From positions 1 through 6,896 of the forward strand of contig SKID01000205.1 in the NCBI GenBank assembly GCA_007116605.1: 6,896 nucleotides of DNA. Reading direction: 5' to 3'. Shown here in pieces: positions 1 through 6,500 of this stretch (position 1 is the stretch's first letter; each line of letters begins with the position of its first letter). The notes below the pieces were generated by a model. That model ran no database searches. It saw only the letters and a list, made by a program, of their open reading frames with translations, and was not told where the DNA came from. Position numbers and translations under genes: made by a program. The DNA is from Tissierellia bacterium (GTDB lineage: Bacteria > Bacillota > Clostridia > Tissierellales > Dethiosulfatibacteraceae).

Positions 1-585
1 GAAATGCATTTTTTGCCCGATGTTTATGTGCCATGTGAAGTTTGTAAAGGCAAGCGATATAACAGAGAAACATTGGAAGTCAAATACAAAGGTAAAAATA
101 TTCATGATGTTTTAGATATGACTGTTGAAGAAGCCTTAGAGTTTTTTGAAAACATACCAAGTATTAAGAACAAAATAGAGACATTGTATGAAGTAGGGCT
201 AGGTTATATTAAACTAGGTCAACCTTCTACTCAATTATCAGGGGGAGAAGCACAAAGAATTAAACTATCCTCAGAACTGAGTAAAAGAAGTACTGGCAAA
301 ACATTATATATATTAGATGAACCTACAACAGGACTGCATATGGCAGATGTACATAAACTGGTGATGGTCTTAGATAGACTGGTGGAATCTGGAAATACGG
401 TAGTCGTTATCGAACATAATTTAGATGTCATTAAAAGAGCCGATTTTATAGTTGATTTAGGACCAGAAGGAGGTAGTAAAGGGGGCAGTATTGTGAGTAT
501 AGGAACACCCGAAGACATTGCAAAGGATGAAAAATCTCACACTGGAAGGTTCTTAAAAAAAGTTCTTATTAATAGAGAAGTGTAA
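1..585 (+). CDS. uvrA: UvrA, excinuclease ABC subunit A (3' end only)
   Basis: This is the C-terminal part (194 codons plus stop) of UvrA, the ATPase that, with UvrB, scans DNA for bulky lesions in nucleotide excision repair. The reading frame is open from base 1, and the ATG at 4 is an internal Met (EMHFLPD), not a start. The window opens just before the second CxxC of the C-terminal zinc finger (Cys codons at 34-36 and 43-45); the first CxxC lies upstream. Then come the ABC signature LSGGEAQRIKL (235-267), the Walker B stretch LYILDEPTTGLH (304-339) with its catalytic Glu at 319-321, and the H-loop His in VVVIEHN (415-417). The end, with TGRFLKKVL, is typical of the family. Full-length UvrA is about 940 residues, so roughly the last fifth is seen. 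The gap to uvrC is 24 bases without a terminator, suggesting co-transcription. Identification is very secure. Confidence 0.98.
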   Translation, partial: EMHFLPDVYVPCEVCKGKRYNRETLEVKYKGKNIHDVLDMTVEEALEFFENIPSIKNKIETLYEVGLGYIKLGQPSTQLSGGEAQRIKLSSELSKRSTGKTLYILDEPTTGLHMADVHKLVMVLDRLVESGNTVVVIEHNLDVIKRADFIVDLGPEGGSKGGSIVSIGTPEDIAKDEKSHTGRFLKKVLINREV

Positions 586-594
586 TGGTAAGGT

Positions 595-600
595 AAAAGG
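595..600 (+). promoter_or_regulatory. Ribosome binding site deciding the uvrC start
   Basis: AAAAGG ends 9 bases before the ATG at 610 and directly abuts the in-frame TTG at 601, so it can serve only the ATG. A second purine patch, AAGG at 590-593, lies 7 bases before the TTG and could serve it instead. The ATG is preferred because ATG is the stronger start codon and nothing family-specific is lost by dropping the three extra residues. The choice is an inference from spacing. Confidence 0.5.
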
Positions 601-609
601 TTGAATATC

Positions 610-2433
610 ATGTTAGAAGAACAATTATTAAAAAATATGCCTAACGATCCAGGCGTTTATATGATGAAAGATGATGGAGACGTGACCCTATATGTGGGAA
701 AGGCAAAAAACCTTAAAAAAAGAGTCAGACAATATTTTCAATCCAAGCAGCATAGCTATAAAATTATGCGCATGGTGCAACAAGTAAGAAACATTGAGTA
801 TATTATTACGGACAATGAAATTGAAGCTTTAATATTAGAAGCAAGTTTAATTAAAAAGCACAAACCAAAATACAACACCCGTTTAATGGATGACAAAAGC
901 TATCCTTATATTCGCGTGACAATGCAAGAACCATTTCCTAGAGTGTTAAAAGTGAGACAAGTGAAACAAGATGGCAGTCGTTACTTCGGCCCTTATACCA
1001 GTGCCTATGCAGTGGACCAGACCATTGATGCTTTAAGGTCGATTTTTAAAATCAGAGACTGTCATTTGAAAATCGAAACAGGTAATGAAGCCAAGAGGCC
1101 GTGCTTAAATTATTATATAAAAAAGTGCGAGGGTCCATGTGTAGGTTATATTGCAAAAGAAGAATATCGCCATAGGATTGAAGAAGTGTTGGATTTGCTT
1201 AACGGTAAAGAAGATCACATTATTCAATCAATGACTGATAAAATGCAAAAAGCCTCAGATTCAATGGATTATGAGTTAGCGGCAAACTATCGAGATAAAG
1301 TGCTTTCGATAAAAAGTTTAATGGAGAAACAAAAGATGGCACAAGGAAATCAGATGGATGCAGATATCATATCAGTGGCTTTAGATGATGATAAAGGGAT
1401 AGTCCAAGCATTCTTTGTGAGAAGTGGACAAGTAACTGGAAGAGAAGATTTCCGAGTAGATAGTCCCTTAGGATCAGGAGTGGAAGCTGTGGCAGAGGAA
1501 TTTTTAAAACAGTATTATAGTGGTGATCTTTATGTTCCTAAAGAAATATATTTGGAAATTCAGTTAGAAGAACAGGAAGTCATTGAAAAGTGGCTTTCTC
1601 AAAAAAGAGGAAGTAAAGTGACTATTAAAATCCCTCAAAAAGGTGATAAATACTCATTAATGCAACTGGTTAAAAAAAATGCACAAGACAAGTTACACAA
1701 AAGTTACACAAAAACCAAGCATCAAAGAGTTGCTTATGAAAAAGGCATGGAAGAATTGAGTGGATTAATGGGTTTTTCTCAGATTATCAAAAAAATCGAA
1801 GCATATGACATTTCTAATCTAAGTGGATTAGATAATGTGGGTTCGCGGGTGGTTTTTGTGGAAAACAAATTTACACCATCAGAATATCGAAGGTATAAAA
1901 TTAAAACGATTTTGGGGCAAGATGACTATGGATGTATGACAGAAGTATTAGAACGTCGATTAGATAAAAACTTGAAGGATTTACCAGACGTTATCATGGT
2001 GGATGGTGGTAAAGGGCATGTGAATACTGCACAAGAAGTGCTAAAGAATTATGGATTAAAAGTTCCTGTCTGTGGTATGGTTAAAGATAAACGTCATGTG
2101 ACGAGTCACTTGATTTTTAACAACCAAGAAATTATGCTTTTAAAAAATACACCCCTATATAGACTCATTAGTTCAATCCAAAATGAAGTGCATCGATTTG
2201 CAATTAAATATCACAAAAATATAAGATCAAAAAAGTTGTTCCAGTCGGAGTTAGATCAAATACCTGGTATTGGAGAAAGAAGAAAAATGGCATTACTAAA
2301 ACATTTCGAATCTGTCGCTAATATAAAAAAAGCAACCGTTAGAGAGTTGTTAAAAGCACCCTTAATGAATCAGAAAATCGCTGAAAGCGTGTACCATTTT
2401 TTCGAGAAGGAAAGGAGAGACCTTAATGAATAA
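610..2433 (+). CDS. uvrC: UvrC, excinuclease ABC subunit C
   Basis: UvrC makes both incisions, 3' then 5', around a lesion held by UvrB. From the ATG at 610 the protein has 607 residues, a normal family length. Domains in order: an N-terminal GIY-YIG nuclease (about 12-92) with GVY at 15-17, YVGKAK from Tyr28, Arg38, Glu77 and Asn89; a four-Cys region at 151, 165, 173 and 177 that matches the spacing of the reported iron-sulfur ligands of E. coli UvrC; a UVR (UvrB-binding) motif at about 205-240; an RNase H-like 5'-incision domain with Asp400 (AYDISN), Asp439 (QDDYG), Asp465 (VDGGKG) and His528 (VHRFA); and tandem helix-hairpin-helix motifs from about 548 to the end (IPGIGERRK, then a less canonical APLMNQK). 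No catalytic residue appears lost. The start could instead be TTG at 601 (610 residues). The gene follows uvrA by 24 bases and overlaps hprK by 8. Confidence 0.97.
   Translation: MLEEQLLKNMPNDPGVYMMKDDGDVTLYVGKAKNLKKRVRQYFQSKQHSYKIMRMVQQVRNIEYIITDNEIEALILEASLIKKHKPKYNTRLMDDKSYPYIRVTMQEPFPRVLKVRQVKQDGSRYFGPYTSAYAVDQTIDALRSIFKIRDCHLKIETGNEAKRPCLNYYIKKCEGPCVGYIAKEEYRHRIEEVLDLLNGKEDHIIQSMTDKMQKASDSMDYELAANYRDKVLSIKSLMEKQKMAQGNQMDADIISVALDDDKGIVQAFFVRSGQVTGREDFRVDSPLGSGVEAVAEEFLKQYYSGDLYVPKEIYLEIQLEEQEVIEKWLSQKRGSKVTIKIPQKGDKYSLMQLVKKNAQDKLHKSYTKTKHQRVAYEKGMEELSGLMGFSQIIKKIEAYDISNLSGLDNVGSRVVFVENKFTPSEYRRYKIKTILGQDDYGCMTEVLERRLDKNLKDLPDVIMVDGGKGHVNTAQEVLKNYGLKVPVCGMVKDKRHVTSHLIFNNQEIMLLKNTPLYRLISSIQNEVHRFAIKYHKNIRSKKLFQSELDQIPGIGERRKMALLKHFESVANIKKATVRELLKAPLMNQKIAESVYHFFEKERRDLNE
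1690..1711 (+). repeat. Perfect 11-bp tandem repeat inside uvrC
   Basis: AAGTTACACAA occurs twice head to tail (1690-1700 and 1701-1711), followed by three further A bases. Because 11 is not a multiple of 3, the copies are read in different frames (KLHK, then SYTK). Gain or loss of one copy would frameshift uvrC between its UVR motif and its RNase H-like domain. The present frame is intact. Confidence 0.85.
2411..2417 (+). promoter_or_regulatory. Ribosome binding site of hprK, inside the uvrC 3' end
   Basis: AAAGGAG lies 8 bases before the hprK ATG at 2426 and within the last codons of uvrC. It is a near-consensus Shine-Dalgarno sequence at good spacing, so hprK can start translation on its own although its start overlaps the uvrC stop. 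Confidence 0.85.
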
Positions 2434-3358
2434 TGTATCGATACAACACATCATTGAAGAGCTCAATTTAGAAGTCATTCATATACCCTCAGAAACACAA
2501 ATCAAACTGTACAATAGTGAGCTAATTAGACCGGGACTCCAGCTAGCAGGCTATTTTGATATGTTTGCTTATGACCGAATTCAAGTCATTGGTAAGACAG
2601 AAACAAACTATATCAAAACATTGACTGGAGACACAAAATCTTATCGAATCAATAAAATATTTTCCTATCCTATACCTGCAGTCATTGTATCATCAGGCAT
2701 GGAGATAGACCCTGTAATGGTTTATTGTGCAAAAAAACATAATAGAGTGTTATTAAGAACTAAGGATAAGACAACGAAACTTATTAGCAATCTTGTTAAT
2801 TACTTAGAAGAATTATTAGCGCCTGAAAAAACAATTCATGGCGTTGTGGTAGAAGTTTTTGGCGTGGGTATTTTGATAAGAGGTAAAAGTGGCATAGGAA
2901 AAAGTGAGACCGCCTTGGAACTAGTAAAGAGAGGACATCGTTTAGTAGCCGATGATGCAGTGGTTGTTAAAAGAGTGGATAATAATATATATTGTAGTTC
3001 AGAGCCAATTACAAGACATTTACTGGAGATTAGAGGGATAGGAATAATAGATATTACACAACTTTTTGGAGTAGGAGCTGTGAAAATCAAACAAGTTCTA
3101 AATTTGATTGTAGAGCTAGAAGAATGGTCAGACAAAAAATATTACGATCGCTTGGGATTTGATGATGAATATGAAAGTGTGTTTGAGATGAATATTAATC
3201 GGGTAAGCATCCCTGTCAGACCAGGAAGAAATATTGCAACAATTGTTGAAGTGGCTGCAATGAACTTGAGACAAAAATCCTTAGGATATTCTATTGAAGA
3301 AGAGTACAATAAACGGTTAGCAGAATTCTCTAGTCTAGATACATCCAAGGAAATATAA
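2426..3358 (+). CDS. hprK: HPr(Ser) kinase/phosphorylase
   Basis: HprK is a cytoplasmic bifunctional enzyme. It phosphorylates HPr (and Crh where present) on the regulatory serine when glycolytic intermediates are high and removes the phosphate when Pi is high, feeding CcpA-type catabolite control and sugar-uptake control. The 310 residues equal the usual length. An N-terminal domain (about 1-130) precedes a kinase core with the conserved IHGVVVEVFG (His138), the P-loop GKSGIGKSE (153-161), the HRLVADD pair of acidic residues (Asp176, Asp177), the HprK signature LEIRGIGIID (Glu201 to Asp209), and the C-terminal loop RPGRN (265-269) followed by VEVAAMN. All residues expected for kinase and phosphorylase activity are present. 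The ATG at 2426 has a strong ribosome binding site and gives a family-typical N terminus. The 8-base overlap with uvrC implies translational coupling in a uvrA-uvrC-hprK transcript. hprK is the last gene before the terminator at 3409. Confidence 0.97.
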   Translation: MNNVSIQHIIEELNLEVIHIPSETQIKLYNSELIRPGLQLAGYFDMFAYDRIQVIGKTETNYIKTLTGDTKSYRINKIFSYPIPAVIVSSGMEIDPVMVYCAKKHNRVLLRTKDKTTKLISNLVNYLEELLAPEKTIHGVVVEVFGVGILIRGKSGIGKSETALELVKRGHRLVADDAVVVKRVDNNIYCSSEPITRHLLEIRGIGIIDITQLFGVGAVKIKQVLNLIVELEEWSDKKYYDRLGFDDEYESVFEMNINRVSIPVRPGRNIATIVEVAAMNLRQKSLGYSIEEEYNKRLAEFSSLDTSKEI

Positions 3359-3372
3359 AATTGTTTTTTTGT

Positions 3373-3386
3373 AGTACAAAGTACAA
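3373..3386 (+). repeat. Two tandem copies of AGTACAA after hprK
   Basis: AGTACAA occurs at 3373-3379 and 3380-3386. The same stretch contains a weak inverted repeat, TTGTA (3369-3373) against TACAA (3382-3386), but with only A/T-rich pairing and no T-run after it, so it is not a convincing terminator. No function is assigned. Confidence 0.6.
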
Positions 3387-3408
3387 TAACACCATAATAA
3401 GTTAGTTC

Positions 3409-3464
3409 AAAAGGGTGTAAAAGGCTTGAAAATATTATAATAAAGCCAAAGTCGCCCTTTTTTT
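3409..3464 (+). terminator. Rho-independent terminator after hprK
   Basis: The outer stem pairs AAAAGGGTG (3409-3417) with CGCCCTTTT (3453-3461), nine pairs including one G-T wobble. Inside it a second stem pairs GGCTT (3423-3427) with AAGCC (3443-3447) around an A/T-rich loop. A run of seven T (3458-3464) overlaps the end of the outer stem. The nested hairpin plus T-run fits an intrinsic terminator for the + strand and separates the repair/hprK unit from nifJ. Because the outer arm begins with AAAA, it would be weak as a terminator in the opposite direction. Confidence 0.85.
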
Positions 3465-3476
3465 ATTTAAACAAGA

Positions 3477-3503
3477 CTAAAGTTAAAAAAACGTTGTCTT
3501 TAG
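3477..3503. repeat. 6-bp inverted repeat just upstream of the nifJ promoter
   Basis: CTAAAG (3477-3482) and CTTTAG (3498-3503) are exact reverse complements separated by 15 bases. Their centres are 21 bp apart, about two helical turns, and the downstream arm ends 3 bases before the -35 box. The placement would suit a dimeric regulator, but a 6-bp match in A/T-rich DNA can arise by chance. Confidence 0.4.
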
Positions 3504-3506
3504 GTA

Positions 3507-3535
3507 TTGACTAATAATTGGTTCCATATTATACT
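3507..3535 (+). promoter_or_regulatory. Sigma-A-type promoter of nifJ
   Basis: The -35 box TTGACT (3507-3512) and the -10 box TATACT (3530-3535) each differ from consensus at one position and are exactly 17 bases apart. Transcription would start near 3541-3543, giving a leader of about 45-50 bases. The promoter lies after the hprK terminator, so nifJ is probably a separate and strongly transcribed unit. Confidence 0.8.
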
Positions 3536-3555
3536 AAGGTGTAACGATGATGCAT

Positions 3556-3567
3556 ATTGTATACAAT
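3556..3567. promoter_or_regulatory. Perfect palindrome ATTGTATACAAT, candidate operator in the nifJ leader
   Basis: The 12 bases are identical to their own reverse complement. They sit some 15-25 bases downstream of the predicted transcription start and before the ribosome binding site, a classic place for a repressor to block. The TTGT...ACAA halves resemble operators of GntR-family regulators in Firmicutes; that family link is inference from general resemblance only. The sequence has no loop, so it is more likely a protein site than an RNA hairpin. Confidence 0.55.
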
Positions 3568-3573
3568 TTAATC

Positions 3574-3580
3574 AAGGGGG
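3574..3580 (+). promoter_or_regulatory. Ribosome binding site of nifJ
   Basis: AAGGGGG lies 8 bases before the ATG at 3589. It decides the start over two in-frame ATGs further upstream (3547 and 3550), whose only SD-like patch (AAGGTG, 3536-3541) would lie at or before the predicted transcription start. Confidence 0.85.
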
Positions 3581-3588
3581 CTATATTA

Positions 3589-6500
3589 ATGTCTAAAGTC
3601 ATGAAAAGTATGGATGGTAATACGGCAGCTGCTTATGTAGCTTACGCATTTACCGATGTCGCTGCAATTTATCCTATCACACCGTCATCAAATATGGCGG
3701 AAAATGTAGATGAGTGGGCAGCTCATGGTCAAAAGAACATTTTTGGTCAAGAAGTAAGAGTAACAGAACTCCAATCTGAAGGTGGAGCGTCAGGTGCAGT
3801 ACATGGATCATTAGCTGCAGGAGCATTAACTTCCACATTTACAGCATCGCAGGGATTATTGTTAATGATTCCAAATATGTACAAAATAGCAGGTGAATTG
3901 TTGCCAGGAGTTTTCCACGTAACGGCACGTGCAGTAGCAAGTCATGCACTTTCTATTTTTGGTGACCACTCTGATGTAATGGCAACTCGACAAACAGGGT
4001 TTGCTTTATTAGCTTCAGGTAGTGTTCAAGAAGTAATGGATTTAGCAGCTGTGGCCCATTTAACAGCCATTAAATCTAGAGTACCATTTTTGCATTTCTT
4101 TGATGGTTTCAGAACATCTCATGAAATACAAAAAATTGAAGTGATTGAGTATGACGATTTTGCAAAATTAGTGGATCAGGACGCAATAAAAGCTTTTAGA
4201 AACCGTTCATTAAACCCAGAACATCCTGTCACTAGAGGAACAGCACAAAATCCAGATATTTTCTTCCAAGCAAGAGAAGCATCAAATGTATTTTATGACA
4301 ACCTTCCAGAGATGGTTGTGAAGTATATGGATGACATTAATGCTTTAACAGGAAGAGATTATAAGCCATTCAATTATTATGGTGCACCAGATGCTGATCG
4401 TGTTATTGTAGCCATGGGTTCTGTGACAGAAACAATTGAAGAAACAATCGATTATTTGTTAGCAAAAGGTGAAAAAGTTGGTGTGGTCAAAGTACATTTA
4501 TATAGACCATTTGTTGAAAAATATTTCTTTGATGTTTTACCAAAAACAGTTAAGAAAATAGCAGTTCTTGATAGAACTAAAGAGCCAGGTGCATTGGGTG
4601 AACCTTTACTCATTGATATTAAATCCATGTTCTATAATCGCAGTGAAAAACCTTTAATTGTTGGTGGTAGATACGGACTAGGATCAAAAGACACAACTCC
4701 ATCACAGATCAATGCAGTTTACAAAAACTTAAACATGAATGAATCTAAAGATGGTTTTACTATTGGTATTATTGATGATGTCACTTTCAAATCTTTACCA
4801 ATTACTGAAGCAGTTGAATCATCTCAAGAAGGAACCATTCGTTGTAAATTCTGGGGATTAGGTTCTGATGGAACGGTAGGAGCTAACAAAAGTGCGATTA
4901 AAATTATTGGTGACAACACTAAGCTTTACACACAAGGTTATTTCTCTTATGACTCTAAAAAGTCTGGTGGCGTGACCATATCTCATTTACGATTTGGAGA
5001 TAAACCAATCAAATCGACTTATTTAATTAGCGAGGCAGATTTTGTATCCTGTTCTCAACAATCCTATGTAGACAAGTATGACTTGCTAAAAGGACTCAAA
5101 AAAGGTGGTACCTTCTTATTAAATACTTTATGGAATGAAGAAGAGTTAGATAAGAACTTGCCAACAGAAATGAAAAAATATATCGCAGAAAATGATATCT
5201 CTTTATATACCATAAACGCAACAAAATTAGCATTGGATTTAGGGCTAGCTAACAGAACAAACATGATTATGCAAGCTGCTTTCTTCAAACTAGCGGAAGT
5301 CATCCCAGTGGATGATGCGGTTAAATACTTAAAAGATTCTATAGAAGAAGCTTATGGAAATAAAGGTGATGCAGTTGTTAACATGAATAAAGCTTCTGTA
5401 GACAAAGGGATTGAAGAGCTTGTTAAAATTCAAGTGCCAGATTCATGGAAAAATGGGGCAGTTGATAAAGTAGAAACAGATATGAGCAAACCTGAGTTTA
5501 TTACAAATGTTCTTGAACCAATGAATCGACAAGAAGGGGATTTATTGCCAGTGAGTACTTTTATTGGTCGAGAAGATGGAACCTTCCCTCAAGGAACTTC
5601 TGCCTATGAAAAACGCGGCATAGCTGTGGATGTTCCTGAATGGCAAAAAGATAAGTGTATTCAATGTAATCAGTGTGCATTTGTGTGCCCACATGCTGTT
5701 ATCAGACCTATTTTAGTGGATGCTGATGAAAAGGCAAAAGCACCAGAAACTTTTGAAACTCTGAAAGCCACAGGTAAAGGCTTTGATGGCTTGGAATATA
5801 GAATACAAATTTCTCCTTTGGATTGTACTGGTTGTGGAAACTGTGCAGATATTTGTCCGGCAAAAGAAAAAGCCTTAATCATGAAACCCATAGCGTCTCA
5901 GACTGAAGTGCAAGTACCAAATTGGGACTTTGCAATGAAAGAAGTGACGATTAAAGATGGATTAATGGACAAAAAGACAGTCAAAGGAAGTCAGTTTGCA
6001 TTCCCATACCTAGAGTTCTCAGGAGCTTGTGCAGGGTGTGGAGAAACACCTTATGCAAAAGTGATCACACAACTTTATGGCGATCGCATGATGATAGCAA
6101 ATGCAACGGGATGTTCATCTATTTGGGGAGCATCAGCGCCTGCAACTGTTTATTGTCAAGATAAAGATGGCAGAGGACCTTCATGGGCTAATTCTTTGTT
6201 TGAAGATAACGCTGAATATGGTTATGGAATGGCCATGGGTGTTAATCAGATAAGAGCAGGTATTAAAGATAAGATGGAAACTTTACTTGCTAAAGATTGT
6301 GTGACACCTGAAGTTAAAGAGGCATTGAAGCAGTGGATTGAAGCCAAAGAAGATGGTGATGCATCTAAAGTAGCATCAGCTAAAGTAGTGGAAGTGTTAA
6401 AACAAATTCCATCATGCCAAGGCTGTGAAGCTGAAGTACAAGATATATTAGAGAAGAAAGATTATCTTGTTAAAAAATCGGTATGGATTATTGGTGGAGA

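Larger units (their letters stand above)
3359..3588. other. Intergenic region between the uvrA-uvrC-hprK unit and nifJ
   Basis: This 230-base stretch holds no plausible gene. It begins with a T-rich run (3363-3370) and a 7-bp tandem repeat, carries the terminator of the upstream unit (3409-3464), then an inverted repeat, the nifJ promoter, a perfect palindrome and the nifJ ribosome binding site. The leader is too short for a riboswitch: fewer than 50 bases lie between the predicted transcription start and the ATG. Confidence 0.85.

Noticed and set aside
4..6. ATG at 4 as a possible gene start
   Set aside because: It is the internal Met of the conserved UvrA stretch EMHFLPD; the frame is open to the window edge and no ribosome binding site can be seen.
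231..518. Reverse-strand open frame opposite uvrA
   Set aside because: It lies entirely antisense to the conserved UvrA signature and Walker B region, has low-complexity Ser/Leu/Pro composition and resembles no family.
3329..3339. Palindrome TCTAGTCTAGA near the end of hprK as an operator or terminator stem
   Set aside because: It is in coding sequence, has a one-base centre that cannot form a hairpin loop, and is not followed directly by a T-run.
2836..3348. Two reverse-strand open frames (2836-3135 and 3142-3348) opposite hprK
   Set aside because: Both are shadows of the well-conserved HprK kinase core, with Ser/Thr/Ile-rich composition typical of antisense frames.
3363..3386. T-run and weak inverted repeat right after hprK as a first terminator
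   Set aside because: The T-run comes before, not after, the short A/T-rich inverted repeat, so it does not have terminator geometry; the hairpin at 3409-3464 is far stronger.
5064..5891. Reverse-strand open frames at 5064-5303 and 5670-5891 opposite nifJ
   Set aside because: They are antisense to conserved parts of the oxidoreductase, the second covering the ferredoxin-like cluster domain, and show no recognisable domain.
6365..6388. Repeated CTAAAGTAG in nifJ
   Set aside because: The copies are 15 bases apart in the same frame and encode similar SKV/AKV residues in a variable, Ala/Lys-rich loop; this looks like codon-level coincidence rather than a functional repeat.
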